Shown here one piece after another: positions 34,331-43,759 of a DNA stretch of 64,000 nt (position 1 is the stretch's first letter; each line of letters opens with the position of its first letter). The DNA comes from Desulforhabdus amnigena. GTDB lineage: Bacteria; Desulfobacterota; Syntrophobacteria; Syntrophobacterales; Syntrophobacteraceae. A program made the translations under genes and the position numbers. The DNA is taken from contig NZ_BSDR01000001.1 of NCBI RefSeq assembly GCF_027925305.1, positions 2,259,001 through 2,323,000 on the forward strand, read 5' to 3'. Below the pieces are notes generated by a model, which was not told the DNA's origin, ran no database searches, and saw nothing but the letters and a program-made list of their open reading frames with translations.

Positions 34331-35161
34331 ATGCACGACACAAGACCATTTGTTCACATTAAACCCCGCAACGGATGGAACCTTTTCGACAGCGTAGAGC
34401 TTCTGCACTACCGCGACCTTCTCTACTTTCTGACCATGCGCTCCATCAAGGTGAAATACAAGCAGACCGTACTCGGGGGCTTATGGGCCGTCATCCAGCC
34501 GCTTTTTTCCGTAGCTATTTTTACTCTGGTTTTCGGAAAGCTCGCCCGCGTTCCATCAGACGGTGTTCCCTATCCCGTGTTCAGTCTCACCGCTATGGTG
34601 GCCTGGACCTATTTTGCCAATTCCGTTTCTTCCGCGGCAAACAGTATCGTTCAGGAAGCCGGTCTTTTGACCAAGGTCTATTTTCCCAGGCTGTTCATAC
34701 CCTTTGCATACGTCCTTGCCGGACTCCTCGATTTCATTATAGCTTACCTCATTTCCCTGATCCTGGCCCTCTGTTACGGAATCACACTTACTGGGACTCT
34801 GCTGCTGATGCCTGTCTTCGTTCTCCTGATGGCCCTTTCCGCAACGGGGGTCGGTGTGTTCCTGGCGGCTATGAATGCACGGTATCGTGACGTGAGGTAC
34901 GCGATTCCCTTTCTCATACAACTTTGGATGTTTGCTTCCCCCATCGTGTATCCTTCGTCGATTTTTCCCGAACATTACCGCCTGGCTTACGCCCTCAACC
35001 CCATGGCTGGAATCATCGAGGGATTCCGTTACAGTCTCATTGGCGGCAACGCCTTTCCCTTTGGGATGATCGCAGTTTCCGCCGCATCCGGTATCACACT
35101 GTTTTGCGTCGGCTTGATATATTTCAAGAAAACGGAACGCTTTTTTGCGGATATCGTTTAG
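34331..35161 (+). CDS. ABC-2 polysaccharide exporter permease (Wzm-like)
   Basis: A 276-residue membrane protein of the O-antigen/capsule exporter family. The N-terminal amphipathic segment (YRDLLYFLTMRSIKVKYKQ) and the TVLGGLWAVIQPLF start of TM1 are hallmarks. Six TM helices are expected, with the conserved region YRDVRYAIPFLIQLWMFASP. It forms the pore with the ATPase at 35204 and moves undecaprenyl-linked glycan across the inner membrane. The 149 bp before it hold only a weak frame. Confidence 0.88.
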   Translation: MHDTRPFVHIKPRNGWNLFDSVELLHYRDLLYFLTMRSIKVKYKQTVLGGLWAVIQPLFSVAIFTLVFGKLARVPSDGVPYPVFSLTAMVAWTYFANSVSSAANSIVQEAGLLTKVYFPRLFIPFAYVLAGLLDFIIAYLISLILALCYGITLTGTLLLMPVFVLLMALSATGVGVFLAAMNARYRDVRYAIPFLIQLWMFASPIVYPSSIFPEHYRLAYALNPMAGIIEGFRYSLIGGNAFPFGMIAVSAASGITLFCVGLIYFKKTERFFADIV

Positions 35162-35203
35162 CCACGGCATACGCCGGCCGTACATGAATAGGATTCACTC
35201 GGT

Positions 35204-36496
35204 ATGCATCCCGTCATTCAAGTCAGAAACCTTTCAAAATGTTACCGCATTGGAACCAGAGATCGTGCGACCAGGAACTTTCGAGAATCCATCATGGAAA
35301 CCCTTCTCAGTCCCTTACGCAATCTCAAACGCATTCGCAACCAGACTCGATTCGAAAATGGGGATACCGGTCTGTATTATGGCAACGGTACCGAAAGTGA
35401 TGTGATCTGGGCACTCAGGGGCGTCTCTTTTGACGTCCAGCAGGGTGAAGTGCTGGGCATCATCGGCCGTAACGGCGCAGGCAAGAGCACTCTTCTCAAG
35501 GTATTGAGCCGAATAACGGAACCGACCTCAGGCGAAGCGAAAATCTACGGTCGCATTGCGAGCCTCCTGGAAGCCGGTTCCGGCTTCCATCCCGACCTCA
35601 CGGGACGCGAAAACATCTATCTCAACGGCACCATCCTGGGCATGCGTAAAGCGGAGGTGAATCGCAAATTCGATGAGATTGTCGACTTCTCTGAAATTGA
35701 AAAATTCTTGGATACTCCGGTCAAATACTACTCCAGTGGAATGTATGTACGCCTGGCTTTTGCGGTTGCAGCCCACCTGGAATCCGAGATCCTGGTAGTT
35801 GACGAGGTACTGGCGGTAGGGGACGCCGCTTTCCAGAAGAAATGCCTGGGCAAAATGGGAGAAGTCGAAAAGGAGGGAAGGACCATCCTGTTTGTGAGCC
35901 ACAACACGGGCACAGTAAGTTCTCTCTGTAATCAGGGGTTGTTTCTCGACAACGGAGAGGCCATCTTCAAAGGAATGACCAGGGAATGCATTGGTCATTA
36001 TCTCAAGTCCACCGCATCGAACGACGAGAGCCACACCGTTCATCTCGATAAGCCGACCAATGCGCCGATCTGGATGGAGTCCATCACCATCATCTGCAAC
36101 TCCACCCCATCTGACTGCCTTGTCGCCGGAGAAGAATTGTCTTTCAAGGTGACTTTCCAATCAGAAGAAACCCTCCGTTCACCCAAAGTCACCTATATTA
36201 TCTCTTCAGTGGATGGCGTCCCCTTGATCAATGCGAGCAATCGTTACCAACCATCCCCTGATTTTCCCACATCTGTATCCAACGGGACCGTCTATTGCCA
36301 TCTTGGGTCAGTACCCTTTATGGAAGGATCATATACGGTTTCTTTTTCGCTGGGTGACGAGCTACGAGACTGGCATATCGCCGAAAATGCACTGACATTC
36401 AGGGTATTTGGGAACGATGTATGGGGTACCGGAAGACTCCCAAAACCCAATTCATCTTACTTTTGGCACCCTACCGTTTTTGAGCCGGCAATTTGA
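35204..36496 (+). CDS. ABC exporter ATPase with C-terminal Wzt-type glycan domain
   Basis: 430 residues. ABC domain: Walker A GRNGAGKST, signature YSSGM, Walker B ILVVDEVLAVGD and switch His in FVSHNTG. A C-terminal beta-sandwich of about 150 residues follows (from about 285), like the Wzt domain that recognises the end group of finished O-antigen chains. It has the same direction as the permease, 42 bp downstream. Export of a terminally capped O-polysaccharide is inferred; the sugar is unknown. Confidence 0.88.
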   Translation: MHPVIQVRNLSKCYRIGTRDRATRNFRESIMETLLSPLRNLKRIRNQTRFENGDTGLYYGNGTESDVIWALRGVSFDVQQGEVLGIIGRNGAGKSTLLKVLSRITEPTSGEAKIYGRIASLLEAGSGFHPDLTGRENIYLNGTILGMRKAEVNRKFDEIVDFSEIEKFLDTPVKYYSSGMYVRLAFAVAAHLESEILVVDEVLAVGDAAFQKKCLGKMGEVEKEGRTILFVSHNTGTVSSLCNQGLFLDNGEAIFKGMTRECIGHYLKSTASNDESHTVHLDKPTNAPIWMESITIICNSTPSDCLVAGEELSFKVTFQSEETLRSPKVTYIISSVDGVPLINASNRYQPSPDFPTSVSNGTVYCHLGSVPFMEGSYTVSFSLGDELRDWHIAENALTFRVFGNDVWGTGRLPKPNSSYFWHPTVFEPAI

Positions 36497-36649
36497 TTGT
36501 CTGGAAGTTGAAAGAGTACAATTTTGCATAGAAACAAAACCCGTATGATCTAATCTAAACCCAAAAAACCTCACAAGAGCATCGACCTCGGTTCCACACA
36601 CGCAATAAAGAATTTCAAAATCAAATGGGAATGCTGTCGACCTTTATAG

Positions 36650-37837
36650 TCATTCCTGGTGTCTTCGACAAATTTCCATTAGTCTTTTATAGTAGCTCTC
36701 TTTATTAAATTCTTTTAGTACCTTAGCATAACCGGCCTCACCGAGTTTAATTGACAATTTTTTATTATTATATAATTTTCTCATATATTTTGCCAATTCA
36801 ATATAATTTCCCATTTCAAACAGATAACCTGTTGTACCATGTTCAACAATATCTTGAATAGCACCTATATTTGAAGCGATAACTGGAGTTTTATTCTTCA
36901 TAGCCTCAATATTAATCAACCCAAATGTTTCCATGCAGACACTAGGAACTATTACCGCTATTGAATCTTGATAGTATTTATCGATTTGAGAATGGGGTAT
37001 AAAACCAATAAATCTAATCTGATTAATCACTTGAAGTTGGATTACCAGTTTTTGTAAAATTCCTAGTTCAGAGCCATCTCCAATGATTTTCAATACAGCA
37101 TCTTGTATGCCCCATTTCTTTAATAAGGCAATTGCTTTTATAGCAATATCAATTCCTTTTTCGCTTGATATTCTACCTACAAACAAGAATTGCTTTGGAT
37201 TAATATTGTCAAAATTTATATAGCTATTTTTATCAATCTCTATAAAGTGAGGAAGAAAAGTTACCTTTGCATCAGAAAGTTTTAACGATTTTTTCATGCA
37301 TTCAGCTAAGAATGCAGAAGGACAAATAAAATGATTAACAAAATTTTTCATAGTTATTCTATGCAAACCAACCTTTAGCCACTTTAATATATAATATAAT
37401 ATATAATTTACTCCTTCCTTAGAGCTTTTACATTTATATATTAAACATAGAGCATTATAACCTTTATTACACGGTTTTCCATTTTTAAAAATGGCCCATG
37501 TTTTTGGGCAAAAATAGCTATACGAATGTATTATTTTAATATGATATATTTTATTTTTATATAAATATCTATCTATACTTTCAGTTATTACTCTATTCGT
37601 TCCATTTGAAATCACTATATCTGGACTGAATTTTGCGATTATTTTTTTTAATATTTTCTTTTGCTTTAAATTATAAAATTTACTTATAGCTCCAAACACA
37701 GAGCAGTCCTCTTGCTCTGAACCATAATATTTATAAACTATATTTCCATAACTTTTTAATAATACTTCTATATCCTCTACAAATTTTTCTCCACCTCCAA
37801 ATGGTTTTTTTACATCATGTATCAATAATATTTTCAT
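36650..37837 (-). CDS. Family 4 glycosyltransferase, AT-rich
   Basis: A 395-residue GT-B enzyme. The N-terminus MKILLIHDVKKPFGGGEKFVEDI and the C-terminal donor site are clear: FLFVGRISSEKGIDIAIKAI, then the EX7E region PSVCMETFGLINIEAMKNKTPVIAS. It should transfer a nucleotide-activated sugar to a glycan acceptor on the cytoplasmic face. The gene is very AT-rich and uses many ATA and AAA codons, unlike the exporter genes beside it. It is probably a recent acquisition. Confidence 0.88.
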   Translation of the reverse strand: MKILLIHDVKKPFGGGEKFVEDIEVLLKSYGNIVYKYYGSEQEDCSVFGAISKFYNLKQKKILKKIIAKFSPDIVISNGTNRVITESIDRYLYKNKIYHIKIIHSYSYFCPKTWAIFKNGKPCNKGYNALCLIYKCKSSKEGVNYILYYILKWLKVGLHRITMKNFVNHFICPSAFLAECMKKSLKLSDAKVTFLPHFIEIDKNSYINFDNINPKQFLFVGRISSEKGIDIAIKAIALLKKWGIQDAVLKIIGDGSELGILQKLVIQLQVINQIRFIGFIPHSQIDKYYQDSIAVIVPSVCMETFGLINIEAMKNKTPVIASNIGAIQDIVEHGTTGYLFEMGNYIELAKYMRKLYNNKKLSIKLGEAGYAKVLKEFNKESYYKRLMEICRRHQE

Positions 37838-37860
37838 TTTTGCTCGCGTTAGGTCAAGGA

Positions 37861-38313
37861 TTATTGCATGGCTTTGAATTTGGTTTCACGTTCGGCACGC
37901 CGTTCTCGCGTCCCGATGATGAATGTGCTCACCAGTCCCGTGAGACTAGTGAACCCCAACACGCTTCCAGCAATTTGAGCGCCTGACAAGATGCAGGCCA
38001 CCGAACCTACAATACCAGTCATACCGATAATGAAAGCAAACCAGAGACCTTTTCGGCTGTCTCCGCAACCGCTTTCGATAACCCTCTTTTCAAGCTCTTG
38101 CCGATGTTTTGTTTGCAACAGGTAATTATCTATAATGAGCTTGGTTGCACCGGGATAGAGAACTTCGTACTTTTCAAGGATGGACGGGTGTGGTAACGGA
38201 CCCGAGTATTGATGACCTAATAGAAGCTGTTGTTTTGTCTGAAGTTGGTTGTTCTGATCAGAAGCAGTCGAACGGCTTTGTTTGGCTATATCCTTATGAT
38301 TTTTCGACGTCAT
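37861..38313 (-). CDS. DUF2335 membrane protein
   Basis: 150 residues from the ATG at 38313 (the frame is open to 38358). A polar N-terminus leads to the DUF2335 signature HQYSGPLPHPSILEKYEVLYPGA, then an amphipathic helix (KLIIDNYLLQTKHRQELEKR). Two hydrophobic helices follow (LWFAFIIGMTGIVGSVACIL and IAGSVLGFTSLTGLVSTFII) and a basic tail. Function of the family is unknown; phage and mobile-element association is reported. Its start overlaps the end of the small gene upstream by 20 nt. Confidence 0.8.
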   Translation of the reverse strand: MTSKNHKDIAKQSRSTASDQNNQLQTKQQLLLGHQYSGPLPHPSILEKYEVLYPGATKLIIDNYLLQTKHRQELEKRVIESGCGDSRKGLWFAFIIGMTGIVGSVACILSGAQIAGSVLGFTSLTGLVSTFIIGTRERRAERETKFKAMQ

Positions 38314-38503
38314 ATTCTGATCCGAACTTCTCAATGGCATTCCATAAATCCTGGCCAACAGCCATCCAATCAGATTTCAGTGCCAAGGCGTCAGCCACTT
38401 CAGGGGATGGAGAATCATTGTAAACGTTCAGGGTCCCGCCCAAATCTAACGATCTAGCCATACCACCAAGGAAATTCGGCTTTGCGAAGAGATAGTCTGT
38501 CAT
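38294..38503 (-). CDS. Small conserved-looking protein paired with DUF2335
   Basis: 69 residues from the ATG at 38503 (GGAG upstream); the frame is open to 38572. The sequence runs from YLFAKPNFLGGMARSLDLGG through VYNDSPSPEVADALALKSDW to a helical tail. From memory, similar small proteins occur next to DUF2335 genes in other genomes, but no function is assigned. It has no membrane segment and is acidic. The 20-nt overlap with the DUF2335 gene suggests a stoichiometric pair, possibly a toxin-antitoxin or regulator-membrane protein unit (speculative). Confidence 0.6.
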   Translation of the reverse strand: MTDYLFAKPNFLGGMARSLDLGGTLNVYNDSPSPEVADALALKSDWMAVGQDLWNAIEKFGSEYDVEKS

Positions 38504-38635
38504 GGCCCTACACTCCATCAATTTAATACTATCGGTTGCCAAATATGTGAAAAACGCACAGTCTTTTGTCATATATCTAATCTATAGGACCATGCGAGTC
38601 AATTTAAAGGAAATAGTTTACACCATCTCGATTTT

Positions 38636-39772
38636 TTAAAAGCAATGGAACCTCACTGTCTCCCCTGAACCCCCTATTACTATCTGGTAGATTTTAGCCA
38701 CTTGCCTGGAAATGTTTTGCCAGTCATAAAGAGCCTTCACTCGATTTTTACCATTTTCTGCCAGCTGCTGCCGTTCCAAGTCATTCCGGAGCAAATCCAG
38801 AACGCATCCTCTCAGGCCCTCCACATCATTGTATGGAACCAGTCTTCCGCTCACTCCATCTTCAACAACATCCCTGAGACCATCCACATCGGTGGCGATG
38901 ACCGGAGTTCCGCAAGACATGGCTTCGATGGCATTGAGGCCGAACCCTTCGAACACAGACGGAATAACGACCACAGATACCTTGTTGTACCACTCATTCA
39001 CATCACGGTCGTCAATGACCCCAAGGAAGCGAACGTTTTCATGCAAGCCGAAATGTTCGGTCATTTCCTCCAGCTCCCGTTTCAGGCAGCCACTTCCAGC
39101 TACATAGAGGCGAACATCCCTGCAACCGTTTTTGACCACGGGCATGCACTTCAGCAAAAAATCAATCCCCTTCCGTGTTTCCAGCCTTCCCATGAAAAAG
39201 AGACTATTGGGGATTCGAGGCAAATTCATATCAAAGAACCTCGTTCCATCGACTCCATTGGGAATCACCCGAAGTCCTTCTTTCAATTTATATCGTCGGC
39301 CCAAAACTCTTTTGGTCGATGGCGAAACACAGATGAGGAAATCCGACTTCCTGTAGCTGAACATTTCCCACAGGAATAGCAGTTTTTTCCACCTTTGATT
39401 CTCAATGTGGGCCGACTGCTGATAATAGGTATGATGTACAGTGTAGATAACGGGAATGGATGGTTTCTTGATGAGAAACAGCCCGCCCGGGCCTCCCTGA
39501 TAATGAACAAGTCCCAGATCATATTTTCTGATCAGATTTTCCAGAACAAAACCGAGCTTGATGGAAAAACCGATATTCTTTCCAGCAGAGGCATGAGAAC
39601 CGCCAAATACCTCGACATGATACGGATCGTCTATCCCCGGAGACGGAGAGAAGACAAAAATCTTCCCCTCATAAACACGGCGCAGATTTTTTGCCAGTTC
39701 GTAAACATAACGCCCCTGCCCCCAAGGCTTATAAGGATATAAATCATGGGTAAAAATGCCGATATTTTTCAT
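38636..39772 (-). CDS. Family 4 glycosyltransferase
   Basis: A 378-residue GT-B enzyme. The start is MKNIGIFTHDLYPYKPWGQGR. The acceptor half has VIYTVHHTYYQQ, and the donor half has FFMGRLETRKGIDFLLKCM and the EX7E motif in VFEGFGLNAIEAMSCGTPVIAT. It overlaps the upstream radical SAM gene by 4 nt (ATGA), so it is translated with it. It belongs to the minus-strand run 43504 to 38636 and probably adds a sugar to the same glycan as its neighbours. Confidence 0.9.
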   Translation of the reverse strand: MKNIGIFTHDLYPYKPWGQGRYVYELAKNLRRVYEGKIFVFSPSPGIDDPYHVEVFGGSHASAGKNIGFSIKLGFVLENLIRKYDLGLVHYQGGPGGLFLIKKPSIPVIYTVHHTYYQQSAHIENQRWKKLLFLWEMFSYRKSDFLICVSPSTKRVLGRRYKLKEGLRVIPNGVDGTRFFDMNLPRIPNSLFFMGRLETRKGIDFLLKCMPVVKNGCRDVRLYVAGSGCLKRELEEMTEHFGLHENVRFLGVIDDRDVNEWYNKVSVVVIPSVFEGFGLNAIEAMSCGTPVIATDVDGLRDVVEDGVSGRLVPYNDVEGLRGCVLDLLRNDLERQQLAENGKNRVKALYDWQNISRQVAKIYQIVIGGSGETVRFHCF

Positions 39773-41193
39773 TGATGCAACTTTATGGTGCGCACTAGAC
39801 TCATGAGAGAGCGAAAGACTCTTTTTATTTCATCCATATTCTTCATATTGAAAAGAGTCTGAAAAACAAATGCCGGTCTGAAGTAAAACTCCCTGTAGGC
39901 CCTCGCAAGAATATGTTCGAGATCTTCTCGTTCCATATCCAGTGTTTTCACCACCGGTCCATAGGTCATGTCGAATTCTTTGAAGCTCTTCGCCAAAAGC
40001 AGATGATTCTCCCTGGCATATTCATAAAGAGAGGTGCCCGGATAGCACATGGCGATAGAAAACTGCACCTGGTCCGGCGAGAGCCGTTTGGCAAAACGAA
40101 GGGTTTCCTCGACAGACTTCCTGGAATCGTAAGGGAAACCAAACATGAAACCGCCAAGAGTCTGGATGCCGTGCCTCTTGACCATCCGGACTCCATCCTC
40201 GATCTGCTTCAGGGTCAAACCCTTACGGATCTTGTCGAGCACCTCTTGAGAACCGCTTTCGACACCCAGACGGATCATCTTGCAACCGCCCTTCTTCATT
40301 TCGGAAAGCATCTCATCATCGAGAGTGTCCACCCGTCCATTGCAGGTCCAGATAAGATCCAACTTTTCGCGGCGCAAACGCCGGCAGAACTCGATCACTC
40401 TGCGCTTATTGGTCGTAAATGTGCCGTCATCGATATTGAGCTCGCGAACACCATACCTTCCGACAAGCTCAAGGATTTCGGACATCACGTTGTCGATGCT
40501 GCGAAATCGCTGCTTGTGCCCATACATGCTCTGAGGCCAAAGACAGAAACTGCAGTGATACGGACATCCGCGGGAAGTCATTAAATTCATGAAGGGCTGC
40601 CGGGAATACCAGGCTTCCAGATACCACCTCCATGGGATGGTATCCCGGTCGGGAAAAGGGATCTGATCGAGATGTTCGGACAACTCACCGTCACCGTTGT
40701 CAATGATCTGACCGTCATTGCGATAAGTGATACCGGCAACACCTTTGAGATCCCGCAGGTTGGAAACCACCGAAGAAATTTTCGTATCGAACTCATGCCG
40801 GATGACGACATCGATAGCCGGACACTCTTCGAGAACCTGCCGATGAAAATAGGTCGCGTGGGGACCGCCCACGATGATGCCGGCGCCTGTCGCCTCTTTC
40901 AAGCGCGTCAGATTTTCATAGTCGGCTACGATGGAAGGCGTGGTGGTCTCCATAAAGATCACGTCCGGCAAAGCTTTTTTGGCTTCCATCTCGGTACGCT
41001 GCAGGTCGAAATCCTGAATGACGGAATCGATATAGCTCACGCTATGTCCGGCATTCTTCAACTGAGATGCGCTATAAGCCAGAAAAATGGGGTACTGCAG
41101 GAACTTGTCGCTTCGATGCTTGATGATTCGATTTTGGGATCTTGTTCCGAATCCTTTTCCCGGCCAGGGGGGATTGACGATCAACACTCGCAT
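39769..41193 (-). CDS. B12-binding-domain radical SAM protein
   Basis: 474 residues. The N-terminal half resembles a cobalamin-binding domain (MRVLIVNPPWPGKG, AYSASQLKNAGHSV, IIVGGPHATYF). The radical SAM motif is CPYHCSFC (CxxxCxxC), followed by LNIDDGTFTTNKRR and a TIM-barrel. In surface-glycan loci such B12-radical SAM enzymes are thought to methylate or rearrange sugars or lipids; the substrate here is unknown. It is translationally linked to the GT4 gene downstream and overlaps the GT2 gene upstream by 13 bp. A deleted copy of this gene lies at about 49997-50131. Confidence 0.88.
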   Translation of the reverse strand: MRVLIVNPPWPGKGFGTRSQNRIIKHRSDKFLQYPIFLAYSASQLKNAGHSVSYIDSVIQDFDLQRTEMEAKKALPDVIFMETTTPSIVADYENLTRLKEATGAGIIVGGPHATYFHRQVLEECPAIDVVIRHEFDTKISSVVSNLRDLKGVAGITYRNDGQIIDNGDGELSEHLDQIPFPDRDTIPWRWYLEAWYSRQPFMNLMTSRGCPYHCSFCLWPQSMYGHKQRFRSIDNVMSEILELVGRYGVRELNIDDGTFTTNKRRVIEFCRRLRREKLDLIWTCNGRVDTLDDEMLSEMKKGGCKMIRLGVESGSQEVLDKIRKGLTLKQIEDGVRMVKRHGIQTLGGFMFGFPYDSRKSVEETLRFAKRLSPDQVQFSIAMCYPGTSLYEYARENHLLLAKSFKEFDMTYGPVVKTLDMEREDLEHILARAYREFYFRPAFVFQTLFNMKNMDEIKRVFRSLMSLVRTIKLHQ

Positions 41194-42071
41194 GGAATGA
41201 TCTCCCTATACTTCGCACAGAAAAAGCCGGACATCTGCACGAGAAAGCTCATCAGAAGCAAAAAAACAATCAAAGGGAATTTACTGTCTGAATGATAGTG
41301 CTTGATTATGTTCAAGGTGGACCAGAGACGCAGGGAAGCGAAGTTCCGTTTTCCGGTAACCTTTTTTGAAAAAATGAAGCTGCTGAGCCCCCTATGGAAC
41401 TGCCACCTGAAAAAGCTTTTCAAGGAGTCCCGGGCACCGTGATAGACGAGTACCTCCGGACAATACTTGATTCTATAACTTGACTGGACCAGGGAATAAG
41501 CCAAAAAACTGTCCTCCCCTCCGGCATAGGGGAAACATTCGTCAAACCCGCCGATACCTTCGAAGACTTCCCTTTTGATAGCGAAGTTACAGGAACTGAG
41601 GCTGTTGGTGAAACCATCCTCCGAAACCCTCCACACTTTTTCAAAACCTAAAGCTCCACCGGCGGGAAAACCGAGTGCGGAGATGGAATCCCCCAAAAAA
41701 CTAGACGGCAAAAGCACCAACTTGCCCATGATCACCTCTGCATCTCCCTGAGCAAAACAGCGCTCGATTTGCTCAAGCCAGTCATGCGCCACAATACAGT
41801 CACTGTCCGTAAAAATCAGTACATCCCCTTTGGCTCTGCGCGCTCCAAGGTTTCTGCAATGTGCGGGGCCACGGTTTTTTTTCAATCGTAGGATCTCACC
41901 ATTTTTTAAGCGACACACTTCAGGAGTGGCATCGTTTGAACAATCATCCACAACGATGATTTCAAAATCGCTCTTGTAAGTTTGCTTACTCAATGAATCC
42001 AACAATACCGGAAGTGTCACCTCTGCATTGTAGGCCGGCACAATGATAGAACAGTTCAATCCCTTTTTCAT
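41181..42071 (-). CDS. Family 2 glycosyltransferase, copy 1 of a duplicated pair
   Basis: 296 residues from the ATG at 42071, which removes an overlap with the upstream gene. GT-A features: SIIVPAYNAEVTLPVLL, IIVVDDCSND, the metal motif TDSDCIVAHDW, and GGFDECFPYAGGEDSFLAY with the ED acceptor/base motif. One C-terminal TM helix is present (FPLIVFLLLMSFLVQM). From about residue 70 to the end it is almost identical to the protein at 50117-51073, and the last about 90 residues appear unchanged. The N-terminal part is clearly diverged. Confidence 0.9.
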   Translation of the reverse strand: MKKGLNCSIIVPAYNAEVTLPVLLDSLSKQTYKSDFEIIVVDDCSNDATPEVCRLKNGEILRLKKNRGPAHCRNLGARRAKGDVLIFTDSDCIVAHDWLEQIERCFAQGDAEVIMGKLVLLPSSFLGDSISALGFPAGGALGFEKVWRVSEDGFTNSLSSCNFAIKREVFEGIGGFDECFPYAGGEDSFLAYSLVQSSYRIKYCPEVLVYHGARDSLKSFFRWQFHRGLSSFIFSKKVTGKRNFASLRLWSTLNIIKHYHSDSKFPLIVFLLLMSFLVQMSGFFCAKYREIIPCEC

Positions 42072-42076
42072 TTCTG

Positions 42077-43504
42077 CTAAGAGTGCCCTCCCCAAAGAGG
42101 CAAAGAAGGTTTTCGTATAGGCGTTGAGTGTATTTGCCGCCACTTTTTACAAAGCGTTTTAAAAACCACATTCAAAAGAAACATTGCCATCCCATACATA
42201 AAAGGACGCACCGGCACTGAATAACGCGGGAACGGCGCACCGATCATATGAAATACTGTAAAGTAGAGAATAAGAATCGCGACCAACCGAACAGCAAAAA
42301 TTGACGAACTTGTCATATCTCTGACAAAAAAGCTGTGCCACACTGCTAGCGTACCAACCATACAACAAAGTACCAACGGCCAATGTGACCACTTCATAAA
42401 GGCGTGAGCACATTGAAATAGGTTGTCATGGAAATAAGGAGACGTACGGACCGGATAAACGAATGCATCACCCATACCTTGAATGATGTCCCATGACCAA
42501 AAATAGAATGGTTTGCCAAAGAGAAACCATGAACCGATCCTAACCGGGTCGTGTAAAATAGATTTATAGATCTCGTGCACAACACTTTGAAGATCCTTAG
42601 AAATTTCTTCAGTACGCGGATCGAACCGGTAGGGAAATCCAAATGTCTCCGGCCTTCCATCAAAAGTAAAGTTTGGATACATGCCGTGGTGCAGAAAATT
42701 GATCATTAGTTTTTGATCGCCAGCCTTATGCAATACCACTGTATTGCGGATAAGCCAGGGTGAATAAATCAAAATGAAACCGAGTATTATCAAAAGTGCC
42801 TTCTTCAATCCTTGGCGCCAGCCGAAATACAGAACCATCAGGAGCGCCAGTGCAATAGGAAAATATTGAACAGTTGGGCGTACAAGGGCTGTCAAACCAA
42901 GTAAGACACCTGTTAGAATAGCAACAACGGTTGGATGGTCCCCCCCCAGATTACTGCCCACCCATATCGTTATTACAAGCAGAAAAGCAAATAAGGTTTC
43001 AGTCAGCAGATAGCTGTTGCTTACTACCAAGTGTGGACTGAGTGCAGTAAGAAATGCAGATGCACAAGCCCAACCAAAGGAGAGGAATTTTCGAAACAGA
43101 AAAAACGCTGCCACTACCATGAGTGAACTCATTAGAGCTTGAACGACGAGGATTCGTGCCAAAGTTCGATCATTTGGATAGCCATCCAAAAATAGGGCTA
43201 AGAATAAAGGATACCCAGGCGTACGCACGGCATCCGGAGTCGGTTTGGCCATGGAATTTTCCAAAGTCTCTGTACTCTTCGAATAGATATTTGCGGTCCG
43301 CAGGTTTAAAGCATACATAAAATATTCCAGAGCATCGGCACGCAAAGGTTGAATGACCTGGGTATCTGCAATTGACACCATTCTCAGATGAAGGCCCAGC
43401 AGGCATACCATAATCAGGATAATGATCTTCAGGTATTGAACTTGTGCGGACACGTCTCTTCCTTTCTCGCTATGCAATTTATACCAGTAGCCGGAGATTG
43501 GCAC
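42077..43504 (-). CDS. PMT/ArnT-like membrane glycosyltransferase
   Basis: A 475-residue polytopic protein of about ten TM helices (IIILIMVCLLGLHLRMVSI first). A periplasmic loop after TM1 has RADALEYFMYALNL, where an acidic pair serves as the catalytic site in GT-C enzymes. SNSYLLTETLFAFLLV and similar segments are typical of PMT_2/GT83 proteins. It should use a polyprenyl-phosphate sugar on the periplasmic side. It is the first gene of the minus-strand glycan run. The 255 bp upstream separate it from an IS4-type transposase gene. Confidence 0.8.
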   Translation of the reverse strand: MPISGYWYKLHSEKGRDVSAQVQYLKIIILIMVCLLGLHLRMVSIADTQVIQPLRADALEYFMYALNLRTANIYSKSTETLENSMAKPTPDAVRTPGYPLFLALFLDGYPNDRTLARILVVQALMSSLMVVAAFFLFRKFLSFGWACASAFLTALSPHLVVSNSYLLTETLFAFLLVITIWVGSNLGGDHPTVVAILTGVLLGLTALVRPTVQYFPIALALLMVLYFGWRQGLKKALLIILGFILIYSPWLIRNTVVLHKAGDQKLMINFLHHGMYPNFTFDGRPETFGFPYRFDPRTEEISKDLQSVVHEIYKSILHDPVRIGSWFLFGKPFYFWSWDIIQGMGDAFVYPVRTSPYFHDNLFQCAHAFMKWSHWPLVLCCMVGTLAVWHSFFVRDMTSSSIFAVRLVAILILYFTVFHMIGAPFPRYSVPVRPFMYGMAMFLLNVVFKTLCKKWRQIHSTPIRKPSLPLWGGHS

Positions 43505-43759
43505 TGACTGTGCTATCTATTCACTTGAATAACAATAGACGTTTTGCAAGAAAGATGCGAACCAGGACAATTGGAAAGTACTTAAACATTGCGCCAAATC
43601 TTCCCGTCTGCCCACAAAGCCGCAGTGGGTAAGCTTTTGGAGGCGAGCGAGAGTGTAAGAACCATAGATTGTTAGTTTTTTTGCAGAACTGTTTGTAGAG
43701 CGGATTCCTCCGCCATATTTTAAAGGTATGCCCATCTTTATTACAGCGGAGGAAAGGAA

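Noticed and set aside
34188-34397. 69-codon frame between the GT2 and the exporter permease
   Set aside because: Reads into the permease in another frame and lacks family features; not supported as a gene or as a frameshifted N-terminus.
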